From the NCBI RefSeq assembly GCF_900105765.1, contig NZ_FNTX01000002.1, positions 1,860,001-1,924,000 of the forward strand: 64,000 nucleotides of DNA. The letters are read 5' to 3'. This DNA comes from Ruania alba (GTDB taxonomy: Bacteria; Actinomycetota; Actinomycetes; Actinomycetales; Beutenbergiaceae). Below the pieces are notes generated by a model. The model was not told where the DNA came from. It did not search any database and saw nothing but the letters and a program-made list of their open reading frames with translations. Made by a program: the position numbers and the translations under genes. Shown here one piece after another: positions 25,643-35,306 of the stretch. The first letter of the stretch is position 1; each line of letters starts with the position of its first letter.

Positions 25643-25851
25643 GCGCCGATGGTGTCAGTTACGACGAGTTCACCAGCACCACCCCTGCGATGATGCCTGA
25701 TGCACTGGCACTTCGTGGCGCGATCTACGACGGTGCGACGGCCACCGGGACCGTGGCTATCGCGATCCCGGACGGGACTGAGCTGGACCCCGCCGCCGTC
25801 TGGGTGATCGAGTCATGGAGCGAGGACACCGCCTACTTCGGCACGCTTTAG
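25639..25851 (+). CDS. Small hypothetical protein
   Basis: This is a possible 70-residue protein whose GTG overlaps the stop of the preceding small gene by 4 bp. It looks like a short beta-rich domain (TGTVAIAIPDGTELDPAAVW, then VIESWSEDTAYFGTL). No family is recognised. It may be the C-terminal piece of a truncated larger protein. Confidence 0.4.
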   Translation: MSADGVSYDEFTSTTPAMMPDALALRGAIYDGATATGTVAIAIPDGTELDPAAVWVIESWSEDTAYFGTL

Positions 25852-25876
25852 GGGCCGGCCGGCCCCACCCCAAGGC

Positions 25877-27042
25877 CTACCATTCCGCGTAACTGCCGTC
25901 GGTGCGTTGCCACACCGGTGACCGGTGCCGCTGCGGCTCGGCGGCTGCGGCGCGCACCGCGTCTTCGTCCACCGCGATCCCGAGACCGGGTGCACTCGAC
26001 CGCACCAGGGCGCCGTCGCGGACCGTGAACGAGGCCGGGTCCACGAACCGGGCCAGGGTGTCGGCGGATCGGTCGTGCAGCTCCAGGTGGCACTCCTGCA
26101 CCATCACCTCCTGCACGGCGAACCCGAGCTGGGCACAGGCGGCGAACGCGACTGGGCCGGTGGCACAGTGCGGGGCGAGCGCGACATGGCGCAGCGAAGC
26201 CACGGCGGCGATCCGCATCGCCTCGGAGATGCCGAAGCAGTGCGAGAGGTCCGGCTGCAGCACCCGCACCCCGGAATCGATGACGCTGCCCACCTCCCAC
26301 CGGTCGTAGAGGCGTTCCCCGGTGGCGATCGGCACGGTGGTGCCTGCCGTGAGGGCGCCCAGCTCACCCTGGAACTCCGGTGGCAACGGCTCCTCGACGA
26401 ATGCCGGTCGCAGCGGCTCCAGCTCGGCCAGCAGCACCCGTGCCTCGGCGGCGCTGACCCGGCCGTGGAAGTCGATGGCGAACGTCCGCTCCGGGCCGAT
26501 CGCTGCGGCGAGGCGTTCCCATCGGCGCATCGTGGTGTGCAGGCGATGGGGCGTCTCGAGGAAGTCGCGCGGGCCCTCCGGGGCAGTTTTCATCATCCGG
26601 TAGCCGGCCTCGGTGAGCTCGTGGGCGCGATCCACCAGGGCGGCGTCATCGGTACCGTTCGCGGGGGCGTATAGGGGGAGGATGTCCCGTACCGGGCCGC
26701 CGAGCAGCACGTACACCGGCACCCGAGCGCAGTGCCGAGGACGTCCCAGAGTGCCTGGTCCAGCCCGGCTACGGCGGATCCGAGGATCGGCCCGCCGCGG
26801 TAGAAGCCGGACTTGTGCATCCGTTGCCACAGGCGCCCGATCTGCACGGGCTCACCGATCAGCAGGTCCGCGAGCTCGCGTACCGCCGCCTCGACGGTCT
26901 CGGCCCGGGACTCCAGGATCGGCTCACCCCATCCGGCGATGCCCGCGTCGGTGCTGACCTTGACGAGCAGGAACCGGTCCGAGACCCGGAAGGTCTCCAC
27001 GGCGGTGATGCGGAGGTCCTCGGTCGTGGTGTTCGTGCTCAT
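25877..27042 (-). pseudogene. Enolase-superfamily dehydratase (galactonate dehydratase-like), frameshifted
   Basis: The N-terminal capping domain starts at the ATG at 27042 (RITAVETFRVSDRFLLVKVS) and reaches QALWDVLGTALG. The frame then breaks at about 26727-26740, where GGGTGCCGGTG looks one G short. The barrel continues in the next frame with PVYVLLGGPVRDILPLYAPA, ligands in FAIDFHGRVSAAE and RPAFVEEPLPPE, and VPIATGERLYDRWEVG. Repaired, it would be about 388 residues, the normal length. It overlaps the ManD-like gene upstream by 4 bp and ends the operon. It may be a true frameshift or a homopolymer sequencing error. Confidence 0.85.
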
Positions 27043-28319
27043 GGGGCGAACAGTGCTCCGTCGGTCCCGCGCACGCCGAGGGCCCACTGGTCGTGCCCGG
27101 AGCGCACCGGCGGGTGCGCCGCTGCTGCCTTCTCGTCGATGTCGATGCCCCACCCGGGCGCCTCGTTCGGGCGCATGTACCCGTTCTCCACCGGGAGTGT
27201 GCCGGGGAAGATCTCGTGCACGGCCTCCGGGTAGACGTGGCATTCCTGGATCCCGAACGCCGCGCTGGTGACGTCGATCGCGACGTTGGCCGCCGCCCCG
27301 ACCGGGGAGACGTCCGCGGGCGAGTGCCAGGCGGTCTGCACCCCGTGCAGCTCGGCGAGGGTGGCCAGCTTGCGAGCGGGGGTGAGCCCGCCGATGGTGC
27401 TGATGTGGCACCGGATCAGGTCCACCCCGCCGTCGCTGATCAAGCGGGCTGCCTCGGTCATGGACGTGCACAGTTCCCCGACGGCGATCGGCACCGGCGA
27501 GGCTGCCCGCACCTCGGGGAGTCGGTCGAAGTGCTCCGGGGCGAGCACGTCCTCGAGGAAGAACAACCGGTACGGCTCCAGCGAGCGGGCGAGCATGATC
27601 GCCTGCTTGGGGGTGAGCCGGGAGTGCACGTCGTGCAGCAGGTTCACCTCCTCGCCGAGCTCGGTGCGGGCGCGGGCGAACAGTTCCGGGGCGGACGCGA
27701 GGTAGTCGCTCACCGACCACCCGTCGGGGTTGGCCGCCCCCGGGTAGCCGCCCGCAGTGCCGGGGGCGCCGTAGGTACCGATTCCCCGCTGGCCCACCTG
27801 CAGCCGCAGGTGCTGCCAGCCCTGCTCGATGAACGCCTGCGCCTGCTCCAGCGTGTCTTCAATAGTGGCGCCACTGGCGTGCGTATACGTGGGCACCGCG
27901 GTACGGACCCGACCGCCGAGCAACCGGTAGACGGGCATCCCGGTCCGCTTGCCGAGAATGTCCCACAGCGCCATGTCGATCCCGGAGAGCGCATTGTTGG
28001 CCACCGGTCCGTTTCGCCAGTAGGCGCTCAGGTGCGCCGACCGCCCGATGTCCTCGATGTCACCCGGGTCTCGACCGATGAGCAGACGTGCCAGGTGCTG
28101 TTCCACGTACTCCACCACAGCGGCGTACCGCTGGGTGAAGGTGGCGCAGCCGAGTCCGTACAGGCCCGGATCGGTGGTGTCCACCCGCACCACCACCAGG
28201 GGCATGCCCTCCGGTGCGGTGACGATGCACCGCACCCCGGTGATGCGCAGGTCGTCAGGTGCGTCCCAGGGTGGGAGCACGGTCGGGAAGGCGGGAGCCG
28301 GTCCGTCGGTGCTGGTCAT
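27039..28319 (-). CDS. Enolase-superfamily sugar-acid dehydratase, ManD/RspA-like
   Basis: This protein of 426 residues has an N-terminal capping domain followed by the barrel segments AALSGIDMALWDILGKRTG-like (NNALSGIDMALWDILG), VNLLHDVHSRLTPKQAI, RLFFLEDVLAPEHFDRLPE and VPIAVGELCTSMTEAARLIS. These supply the Asp-Glu-Glu magnesium ligands. The C-terminus GWGIDIDEKAAAAHPP is typical of mannonate dehydratase/starvation-sensing RspA proteins. It lies between an epimerase and a second enolase-superfamily gene with tiny gaps, so sugar-acid degradation is clear. The exact acid (mannonate, gluconate or another) cannot be fixed from sequence. Confidence 0.9.
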   Translation of the reverse strand: MTSTDGPAPAFPTVLPPWDAPDDLRITGVRCIVTAPEGMPLVVVRVDTTDPGLYGLGCATFTQRYAAVVEYVEQHLARLLIGRDPGDIEDIGRSAHLSAYWRNGPVANNALSGIDMALWDILGKRTGMPVYRLLGGRVRTAVPTYTHASGATIEDTLEQAQAFIEQGWQHLRLQVGQRGIGTYGAPGTAGGYPGAANPDGWSVSDYLASAPELFARARTELGEEVNLLHDVHSRLTPKQAIMLARSLEPYRLFFLEDVLAPEHFDRLPEVRAASPVPIAVGELCTSMTEAARLISDGGVDLIRCHISTIGGLTPARKLATLAELHGVQTAWHSPADVSPVGAAANVAIDVTSAAFGIQECHVYPEAVHEIFPGTLPVENGYMRPNEAPGWGIDIDEKAAAAHPPVRSGHDQWALGVRGTDGALFAP

Positions 28320-28325
28320 CACAGG

Positions 28326-29261
28326 TCATCGCTCCAGGGTCGTGGCGGCAGGGTCGGGGATCGGACGGCTGCCGGCGGCCAGTGTGTGGCGTGCGGTGAA
28401 GCCGATCAGGCGTTCGGCGGCCAGCAGATCGACGGGTGCTTCTCGGCCGGGGAACCTACGCCGTCGGGGAACCTGTGGCCAGTACCGGTCCAACAAGGAC
28501 TCGGTGGGGTACGGAACGCTCACCTCGGGTGCGGCCACGTGCAGCACGTGCGCTCCGGGTTGGCGCGGTGAGAGGGCGGCGATCATCGCCGCGGCCGCGT
28601 CCCTGGTCTCCAGGTACAGCCACAGGTCGGAAGCGCCCAGGCTCGGGTCGGCCGCGATTTCGGCAGCGTCGCCGAGCAGGCGGTCGTCCAGCTCGGGAAC
28701 CTCCCCGAGGCCACCGACCAGGGGTAGCCGCAGGGCTACCACGTCGAATCCATACGCGCGAGAGAGGGCGGCCGCCGTGAACTCGTCTGCCCACTTCGAC
28801 ACCGAGTACGCGTCTGCCGCGATCGTGGCGGACTCGGCGCTGAGGGGGAGCGTCGGAGGTGTCGCTGCTGGGTCGGGACTGAACCGGATGCCGAGCGCGT
28901 TGATGCTGCTGGCGATGGAGATTCGGCGGATGCCGGCGGCACCCGCTGCGTCGAGCACCGTGTACGTGGCGCGGGTGTTCATCCCGAACACCTCGGGGGC
29001 CGAGGCCAGATCGGGTGCCGGGATGGCCGCCAGATGGATGACCGCGTCGGCCCCGGTCAGTGCCTCGGCGACAGCGGACGGGTCGGTGGCGCTCCCGACG
29101 ACGATCCGGTCGACGGGCAGGTCACCGGGATCCGCCAGGACCAGGGCAGTGGCTGCGATCCCGCTGCGATCGAGCTGGTGCAGGACGCCGCGCCCGATCA
29201 GTCCGGCGGCGCCGGTCACCAGCACACGTGCGGGTGGGGGTGTGGGCGTTGCAGGAGTCAT
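28326..29261 (-). CDS. NAD-dependent epimerase/dehydratase, possible uronate dehydrogenase
   Basis: This extended short-chain dehydrogenase has 311 residues. It shows the Rossmann glycine motif RVLVTGAAGLIGRGVLH and the catalytic YSVSKWADE (Tyr-x3-Lys), plus the SIASSINALG strand that carries the catalytic Ser. The size and motifs fit uronate dehydrogenase-type enzymes, which oxidise D-galacturonate or D-glucuronate to the aldarolactone. Two dehydratase genes follow in the same operon, which supports a sugar-acid role. The ATG at 29261 begins the fold. A LacI-type operator lies upstream between it and the divergent lacI gene. Confidence 0.82.
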   Translation of the reverse strand: MTPATPTPPPARVLVTGAAGLIGRGVLHQLDRSGIAATALVLADPGDLPVDRIVVGSATDPSAVAEALTGADAVIHLAAIPAPDLASAPEVFGMNTRATYTVLDAAGAAGIRRISIASSINALGIRFSPDPAATPPTLPLSAESATIAADAYSVSKWADEFTAAALSRAYGFDVVALRLPLVGGLGEVPELDDRLLGDAAEIAADPSLGASDLWLYLETRDAAAAMIAALSPRQPGAHVLHVAAPEVSVPYPTESLLDRYWPQVPRRRRFPGREAPVDLLAAERLIGFTARHTLAAGSRPIPDPAATTLER

Positions 29262-29411
29262 CCAGCGACCCCGAGAGCCAGTTCCCGGGCGGCAACCCAC
29301 ACGTGGGCCGGAGCAGTGGGTCGAGACACCGTCATCGTCGAACTCTCTCTCGGGTGGGATTGTGAACTGCACGTCTCGCGGTGTGTCGCAGGGCGTCGCC
29401 CCGCTCGACGA

Positions 29412-29423
29412 GAAAGCGCTTTC
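29412..29423. promoter_or_regulatory. LacI/GalR-family operator
   Basis: GAAAGCGCTTTC is a perfect 12-bp palindrome with the central CG typical of LacI-family operators. It lies in the divergent intergenic region between the epimerase operon and the lacI gene at 29505. That protein likely represses both directions through it. Confidence 0.7.
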
Positions 29424-29504
29424 GCTTGAGTATGTGGATCCATGCGAACGCATGTCAAGTTCCAGAGGGAAAGCGGATCGACGCAACGTCGCTAGCATGT
29501 CCTC

Positions 29505-30503
29505 ATGGCCGGACGGAAGCGCGTGACGCTCAGTGATGTTGCTGCGGCAGCTGGGGTGTCGCTCTCGACTGCCTCGAAGGCGCTCAACGGTGGTGGCCGC
29601 ATCTCTGCTGCGACCAGGGTGCGGATCGCCCAGACCGCCGAGCGGCTCGACTTCAGGCCCAACGCGCTCGCGCAATCCTTCGCGCTCGGGCGCAGCCGGA
29701 CCATCGGTCTGCTCACCCAGAACGCCGTCGGAACGTGGTCAGGGCCGATCCTCGTCGGGGTGACCAGCTTCCTTGGCCGGCACGAGCAGGCGGCGCTGCA
29801 CTACGACGCCCATTTCGACATCGCGACCCTGAACGCCAACGTTCGCAAGTTGCTCGCGCGGCAGATCGACGGCGTGCTCATCATCGGCGAGGGGCCCGAG
29901 CATGTACTGAGGTCGGTCACCCACGAGTTCTCGGTGCCCGTCGCCTATGCCTTCGCGAGCACCGACGACGATGGTGACGCCACGTTCCTGCCCGACGGGG
30001 AGATGATCGGCCGGGTCGCCGCGGAGCATCTACTCGAGATCGGATGTCGCACGATCGCCCACATCGGCGTGGACGTCAATGTGCCCGCTACCGAGCGGAC
30101 GCGCGGCTTCCACGAGGCGCTCGCCGATGCCGGGGTGCAGGCGGTCGGCACGCAGGTCAGCGGCGGGGACTGGACGGCCGCGTGGGGCAGAGCGGCGGTG
30201 ACACGACTGCTCGAGGATGGCACAGACTTTGACGGGCTCTTCTGTGCCAACGACCAGATCGCCGAGGGTGCGGAGGAGATACTCCTCGCCCGCGGACTCT
30301 CAGTCCCCAGCGATGTCGCGATCGTGGGCGTGGACAACTGGGACGGGGTGGTCGCGCGGCGCCGCACTCATCTCACCACGGTCGATCCCCAGCTCGCCGC
30401 CGTCGGCGCCGCGGCTGCCGAGTATGTGATCGAGGGCAGGGACGACCCCGGTGTCCACCGGCTCCCGGTGCGGCTGGTGGTGGGGGCAAGTTCGGTCGTC
30501 TGA
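29505..30503 (+). CDS. LacI-family transcriptional regulator
   Basis: This protein of 332 residues has an N-terminal helix-turn-helix ([20 protein letters not shown]) and a periplasmic-binding-like effector domain ([10 protein letters not shown] through [16 protein letters not shown]). It is divergent from the epimerase/dehydratase operon and upstream of ThuA and Gfo/Idh genes. An operator-like palindrome lies 80 bp before its start. It probably senses an intermediate of sugar-acid catabolism; the effector is unknown. Confidence 0.93.
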   Translation: MAGRKRVTLSDVAAAAGVSLSTASKALNGGGRISAATRVRIAQTAERLDFRPNALAQSFALGRSRTIGLLTQNAVGTWSGPILVGVTSFLGRHEQAALHYDAHFDIATLNANVRKLLARQIDGVLIIGEGPEHVLRSVTHEFSVPVAYAFASTDDDGDATFLPDGEMIGRVAAEHLLEIGCRTIAHIGVDVNVPATERTRGFHEALADAGVQAVGTQVSGGDWTAAWGRAAVTRLLEDGTDFDGLFCANDQIAEGAEEILLARGLSVPSDVAIVGVDNWDGVVARRRTHLTTVDPQLAAVGAAAAEYVIEGRDDPGVHRLPVRLVVGASSVV

Positions 30504-30579
30504 ACCCTCCGCGCGTGCGAGTGTGTCCGGATCAGCGCTGTGGTCATCAGCAGGGCCGCGACAATGCAAGGATGATTCG

Positions 30580-31395
30580 ATGGGCAAATCAACTCAGGAT
30601 CATCCACTCAATGTGACCGTCTGGGGCGAGAATCTCCACGAGTTCCACGACGCCGAGCACATGGCCGCGCTGTATCCACAGGGGATGCACGCCACCATCG
30701 CCGAGGGGATCGGCTCGCTCCTGGGCGATCAGGTGAATGTGCGCACGGCCACCCTGGACCAGCCCGAGCACGGGCTCACCGACGAGGTGCTGGACTCCAC
30801 CGGCGTGCTCACCTGGTGGGGGCACATGGGACACGACAGGGTCGACGACGCGGTGGTGCGCAAGGTGCACGACCGCGTCCTCGCTGGAATGGGCCTGCTG
30901 GTGCTTCACTCGGCGCACTTCTCCAAGATCTTCAAGTCCCTGATGGGGACCACCTGCTCGCTGGAGTGGCGGGACAGCAACGACACTGAGCTGGTCTGGA
31001 CCGTGAAGCCGGACCACCCGATCGCCGACGGCGTCCCGCACCCGATCCGGATCGAGGGGCAGGAGATGTACGGGGAGCTGTTCGACATCCCCGAGCCGGA
31101 TGAGTTGGTCTTCATCTCCTCCTTCACCGGGGGTGAGGTGTTCCGATCCGGCTGCACCTGGCGCCGGGGCAAGGGCAAGGTGTTCTATTTCTCGCCGGGT
31201 GATCAGGGCTACCCCGTCTATCACCACCCGGATGTGCAGCGCGTGATCGCCAACGGGGTCATGTGGGCGGCGCCGTCGCCTCGTGCCACCTTCGAGCGGC
31301 CCGATGTGGTGAGTCAGCCTGCGCCACGATTCACGGCCGAGGACTTCGCGCGGGTGGCGCCGGGGATGCAGGCAGGGCAGGAGGGTCACCGATGA
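30580..31395 (+). CDS. ThuA-domain protein
   Basis: This protein of 271 residues has the ThuA-like glutamine-amidotransferase fold. It includes [58 protein letters not shown] and [20 protein letters not shown]. ThuA domains occur next to Gfo/Idh oxidoreductases in disaccharide or inositol pathways, although the chemistry is poorly defined. The ATG at 30580 has AAGGA upstream. The stop overlaps the Gfo/Idh start by 4 bp, so the two are coupled. Confidence 0.88.
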   Translation: MGKSTQDHPLNVTVWGENLHEFHDAEHMAALYPQGMHATIAEGIGSLLGDQVNVRTATLDQPEHGLTDEVLDSTGVLTWWGHMGHDRVDDAVVRKVHDRVLAGMGLLVLHSAHFSKIFKSLMGTTCSLEWRDSNDTELVWTVKPDHPIADGVPHPIRIEGQEMYGELFDIPEPDELVFISSFTGGEVFRSGCTWRRGKGKVFYFSPGDQGYPVYHHPDVQRVIANGVMWAAPSPRATFERPDVVSQPAPRFTAEDFARVAPGMQAGQEGHR

Positions 31396-32555
31396 GCGCG
31401 AGGAGCCCCCACGTAGGGGCGCCGAGGGACGAGGTGCACCGGAGTGAGGCACCGAAGGGCTCAGACCAGACAGTACCGATGAGCGCGAATACTCCACTGC
31501 GGGCCGGCGTGGTCGGCCTCGGCTGGGCCGGGCAGCAGCACATGGCTGGGTATCACGACTTGCCTGACGTCGAGCTGGTGGCGCTCGCGGGGATGGAGGA
31601 GCATCTGCTCAGCGAGCTGGGTGAGCGCTACTCCGTACCGGGCCGGTACACCAGCCTGGAGGCGATGCTCGCCGAGGCGAACCTCGACGTGCTGAGTATC
31701 GCCACACCGACCGCCCTGCACGCGCCGATGGCGATCGCTGCGCTGGGCGCAGGGGTGCACGTGCTGTGCGAGAAGCCGATGGCTCCCACCGCGGCCGATG
31801 CCGAGCGGATGGCCGAGGCGGCGCAGGCCGCGGACCGAGCACTGGAGATCACCTTCAACAAGCGCCACCGCGCGCCGGCACGAACGTTGCACCGGTTGGT
31901 GACCGACGGTGTGCTCGGGCGGGTGTACTACGCCAAGGCCGGCTGGGTGCGACGCAAGGGCATCCCCGGGCTGGGCACCTGGTTCACCCGCAAGGACTCC
32001 GCCGGTGGTGGTCCGATGATGGACATCGGGATCCACGCCCTCGACCTCGCACTGCACGTGCTGGGCGAGCCGGGTGTACGGACCGTCTCGGCCTCCACCT
32101 ACGCCGAGTTCGGGCCGCGGGGCCTGGGCGGCGGCAGCTACGGCGTGGGTGCCCGGACCGCCGGGGACGCCACGGTGTATGAGGTGGAGGACTTGGGTAC
32201 AGCCCTGCTCCGCCTGGACAACGACGCCACGCTCATGCTGGAAGCCAGCTGGGCGCAGTTCGTCGACCACGACCGGTTCTACCTGGAGCTGTTCGGGACC
32301 GAGGGGGGTGCGCGGATCGAGGTCGAGGGGCCCGACGCCCCGCAGATCCACGTGACGACCGATGTGGACGGCATTCCCGCGAATCTGGTCCCGGACATGC
32401 TTCCCGACGCCGGGCACGAGGCCAACGTGGCCGACTTCGTCGAGCTGGTGCGCAGCGGGTCCGACGCTGCGCGGGGGCAGGTCGGGCTGTTGCGCACGCA
32501 CGTGATCGATGCCTGCTATTCCTCCGCTGAGCAGGGGTGTGAGGTCACGCTCTAG
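31392..32555 (+). CDS. Gfo/Idh/MocA-family oxidoreductase
   Basis: This NAD(P)-dependent sugar dehydrogenase has the Rossmann motif [20 protein letters not shown], the signature [19 protein letters not shown] (Glu-Lys-Pro) and the catalytic His segment [20 protein letters not shown]. The upstream ATG at 31392 overlaps the ThuA stop. A second ATG at 31479 lies exactly at the family N-terminus, and the 29 residues between look foreign (see the 14-bp direct repeats). Translation from 31479 gives about 358 residues. The substrate is unknown; the context is sugar or inositol oxidation. Confidence 0.9.
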   Translation: MSARSPHVGAPRDEVHRSEAPKGSDQTVPMSANTPLRAGVVGLGWAGQQHMAGYHDLPDVELVALAGMEEHLLSELGERYSVPGRYTSLEAMLAEANLDVLSIATPTALHAPMAIAALGAGVHVLCEKPMAPTAADAERMAEAAQAADRALEITFNKRHRAPARTLHRLVTDGVLGRVYYAKAGWVRRKGIPGLGTWFTRKDSAGGGPMMDIGIHALDLALHVLGEPGVRTVSASTYAEFGPRGLGGGSYGVGARTAGDATVYEVEDLGTALLRLDNDATLMLEASWAQFVDHDRFYLELFGTEGGARIEVEGPDAPQIHVTTDVDGIPANLVPDMLPDAGHEANVADFVELVRSGSDAARGQVGLLRTHVIDACYSSAEQGCEVTL

Positions 32556-32610
32556 CGAGCCTGCCCCGTCAGCAAGCCTGCCTGTCAGCCGATCGGACTG
32601 ACGCCCCTTC

Positions 32611-32690
32611 CTGGAATCGAATGTCGAAATGGCTGGTGGTGCGCCCCTCCTGGCGCACCACCGATAGCTAATTCGACGTGCGATTCCGGG
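32611..32690. repeat. Long imperfect hairpin between genes
   Basis: A perfect 11-bp stem (GGTGGTGCGCC at 32635-32645, GGCGCACCACC at 32652-32662, 6-base loop) is continued outward by a further 24 bases with about 19 matches and a 3-base bulge. It follows the Gfo/Idh gene and precedes lacI at 32734. It could act as a terminator for the upstream operon. Its length suggests a palindromic repeat element instead. Confidence 0.6.
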
Positions 32691-32720
32691 ACGGGGTTGA
32701 CGTGCCTGGACGAGTGCGGT

Positions 32721-32757
32721 TGACTGCGCAGTCATGAGGAGCATGACAGCGCAGTCA
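32721..32757. promoter_or_regulatory. Twin LacI-family operators
   Basis: Two 14-bp sites fit TGACNGCGCNGTCA: TGACTGCGCAGTCA (32721-32734, perfect palindrome) and TGACAGCGCAGTCA (32744-32757, one mismatched pair). Their centres are 23 bp apart, about two helical turns. The first ends at the first base of the lacI ATG and the second lies within the 5' coding region, which suggests autorepression by the LacI protein. Confidence 0.75.
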
Positions 32758-33810
32758 ACTGGATCCGGGGATACCCCGCGGGACGGGTTGCGCCCTGTCA
32801 TGACCGACGTCGCCCGGCTCGCCGGGGTCTCCCAAAAGACCGTCTCCCGCGTGGTGCGTGGTGAGGCCAACGTGAGCACCGCCGTCCGTGATCGGGTGAA
32901 CGCTGCCATTGCCGAGCTCGGTTTCCGTCCCAACGCTGCTGCGCGCGCTCTCGTCAGCAAGCGCAGCAACGCCGTCGGGATCCTCACCCCGGCCACCCCC
33001 CTGTATGGGCCCTCGGCCGAGCTGCTGGGCCTGGAGCGCGCCGCCGGTCGTGCCGGGCTCACCGTGCTGATCGCCTCCGCCGAAGCGGGCGAGGCGACGA
33101 CCGTGACCGCAGCGATCCGGCGGCTCATCGACAGTGGCGTGGACGGCCTGTTGATGGGCAGTCTGCTCACCTCCGACGGCGTGGACGAGACCGAGCTGCA
33201 TGGCAAACCGGCCGTCGTCGTCGGCGATCCGCCCGAGGGCATGCAACTACCCGCTGCGGTCACCGATCAGGAAGCGGGTGCCCGCGCGGCCATCGAGCAC
33301 CTCCTCGCGCTCGGTCACCGGACCGTCCACCACCTCGCCGGCCCTTCCGCCTGGCACTCGGCCACCGCACGTACCCTCGCCTGGCGTGCTGCGCTGCAGA
33401 ACGCTGGCCGACCAGTTCCCACCCATGTGATGGGCGACTGGACCTCCCGCTCCGGGTACGAGCTCGGGCGCAAGCTCGCGGCCGATCCCGACGCGACCGC
33501 CGTGTTCGTCGGCAACGATCAGATGGCCATCGGCCTGCTGCGCGCGCTCGCCGAAGCGGGCCGCCGGGTACCTGAGGACGTCTCGGTCGTCGGCTTCGAT
33601 GACATCCCCGACGCCGAGTACCTGCCCGTGCCCCTGACCACCGTGAAGCAGGACTTCCAAGAGCTGGCTGATCGCGCCGTCGAGATGTTCACCGCACTGG
33701 TGGACGAGGACACGACCGACCACACCGACCATGGTGACGACCGCCTGGTCATCACCCCCGAGCTCGTCGTCCGGCGGAGCACCGCTCCGCCGCCGACGCC
33801 CGGTCGCTGA
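32734..33810 (+). CDS. LacI-family transcriptional regulator
   Basis: This protein of up to 358 residues has the helix-turn-helix VMTDVARLAGVSQKTVSRVV near its N-terminus, the hinge helix NAAARALVSKRSN and an effector domain ending VSVVGFDDIPDAEYLPVPLT. Starts at 32734, 32743 or 32800 are possible. The twin operators overlap the first two, and GAGGAG sits too close to 32743 to decide. It is directly upstream of a CUT1 transporter and a GH42 beta-galactosidase, so it likely represses them until a galactoside-derived ligand appears (inference). Confidence 0.92.
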   Translation: MRSMTAQSTGSGDTPRDGLRPVMTDVARLAGVSQKTVSRVVRGEANVSTAVRDRVNAAIAELGFRPNAAARALVSKRSNAVGILTPATPLYGPSAELLGLERAAGRAGLTVLIASAEAGEATTVTAAIRRLIDSGVDGLLMGSLLTSDGVDETELHGKPAVVVGDPPEGMQLPAAVTDQEAGARAAIEHLLALGHRTVHHLAGPSAWHSATARTLAWRAALQNAGRPVPTHVMGDWTSRSGYELGRKLAADPDATAVFVGNDQMAIGLLRALAEAGRRVPEDVSVVGFDDIPDAEYLPVPLTTVKQDFQELADRAVEMFTALVDEDTTDHTDHGDDRLVITPELVVRRSTAPPPTPGR

Positions 33811-33868
33811 GGCGACCACCCAGGCCCACCCGGGCCGACCACCTGATGTCTACGAGGAAGTAGCACTC

Positions 33869-35242
33869 ATGAAACAGCACACCTACCGCCGCGCAGCACT
33901 TCCTGTCGTGGCCTCCCTCAGCGCCCTGGCGCTGGTGGCGTGTACCGGATCAGACGGTGACGGTGGCACTGACGGTAACGGTGGCGAGACCGCCGATGAG
34001 ATCACCACCGAACAGTTCGAGGAGGCGATGAGCACCCCGACCGAGCTCACCTTCTGGACCTGGGTACCCGACATCGAGAACCAGGTCGCGATGTTCGAAG
34101 AGGCCTACCCCGAGATCGACGTCGAGCTCGTCAATGTCGGACAGGGGGCTGAGCACTACCAGCAGATGCGCACCGCCATCCAGGCCGGCTCCGGCGCCCC
34201 GGACGTGGCCCAAGTGGAGTTTCAGCACCTGGCGTCGTTCCGCCTCGGCGGCGACCTGCTCGACCTGACCCCGTACCTCCAGGAGGACCTCTCCACCGCC
34301 TACCCGGACTGGGTGTGGAGCCAGGTCTCAGCCGACGGCGGCCTGTGGGGCATCCCGCAGGACACCGGCCCGCTCGGCAGTCTCTACCGCACCGACCTCT
34401 TCGATGAAGCCGGTATCGAACCGCCCGCCACCTGGGACGAGTTCGCCCAAGCAGCCGCCGACTACCGCGAGGCTATGCCGGACAGCTACCTCACCAATAT
34501 GCCCGGTAATGATCCCGGTCAGTTCGTCGGGCTGCTCTGGCAGGCCGGAGCGCGCCCGTTCGCCTACGACGGCGCAGAGACCGTGACGATCGACCTCGAC
34601 TCTCCCGAGGTGCTCCAGGTGGTCGAGTACTGGCAGGGCCTGATCGCCGACGACCTGGTCTCGGTGGATCCGGACTTCAACGACCAGTGGTATCAGGCGC
34701 TGGCGAACGGTAAGTACGCCAGCTGGCAGGTGGCGGCTTGGGGCCCGGTGTTCCTGCAGGGCACCGCCGGTAGCACCAGTGGACAGTGGGCTGCCTCCAC
34801 GCTGCCGCAGTGGGAGGAAGGGCAGAACATCTCCGGGAACTGGGGCGGGTCCACCGATGCGGTGCTCTCCTCCACCGAGAACCCGATCGCTGCCGCCGAG
34901 CTGGCCCGGTGGATCAACGTTGAGGAGGAACCGGCGACGGCCTTCGCCGAGGAGCAATTCCTCTTCCCGCCCTCGCTGAGCATCCTCGAGTCCGAGGAGT
35001 TCCTTTCCGAGGAGGCCGAGTTCTACGGCGGACAGCAGGTGAACGCGACCTTCGCGGAGATCTCCGAGACGGTCCCCACCGATGATTTCGGATGGTTGCC
35101 GTTCATGGACTACGCGTACTCCTCCTACAACGAGACCCTCGGTAGCGCCATCGCCGATCGGGGTGACCTGGTCGCCGGCCTGGAAGCCTGGGAGGCCGAT
35201 CTGATCGAGTACGCCGAGTCCCAGGGTTTCACCGTCCAGTGA
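33869..35242 (+). CDS. CUT1 sugar ABC transporter solute-binding lipoprotein
   Basis: This is a 457-residue lipoprotein with the lipobox LALVACTGS, then a Gly/Asp-rich linker and a two-lobed sugar-binding domain (LTFWTWVPDIENQVAMFEEA; PQDTGPLGSLYRTDLFDEAG). It delivers a sugar, probably a galactoside oligosaccharide given the GH42 gene in the same operon, to the two permeases that follow. The ATG at 33869 follows GAGGAAG. No ATPase gene is in the operon. Confidence 0.94.
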   Translation: MKQHTYRRAALPVVASLSALALVACTGSDGDGGTDGNGGETADEITTEQFEEAMSTPTELTFWTWVPDIENQVAMFEEAYPEIDVELVNVGQGAEHYQQMRTAIQAGSGAPDVAQVEFQHLASFRLGGDLLDLTPYLQEDLSTAYPDWVWSQVSADGGLWGIPQDTGPLGSLYRTDLFDEAGIEPPATWDEFAQAAADYREAMPDSYLTNMPGNDPGQFVGLLWQAGARPFAYDGAETVTIDLDSPEVLQVVEYWQGLIADDLVSVDPDFNDQWYQALANGKYASWQVAAWGPVFLQGTAGSTSGQWAASTLPQWEEGQNISGNWGGSTDAVLSSTENPIAAAELARWINVEEEPATAFAEEQFLFPPSLSILESEEFLSEEAEFYGGQQVNATFAEISETVPTDDFGWLPFMDYAYSSYNETLGSAIADRGDLVAGLEAWEADLIEYAESQGFTVQ

Positions 35243-35306
35243 CCGCACGTTCGCTCCGGGTGGGTGGGTCTGTGGGCCCACCCACCCCGGTTGAGAAGGA
35301 GGGACG

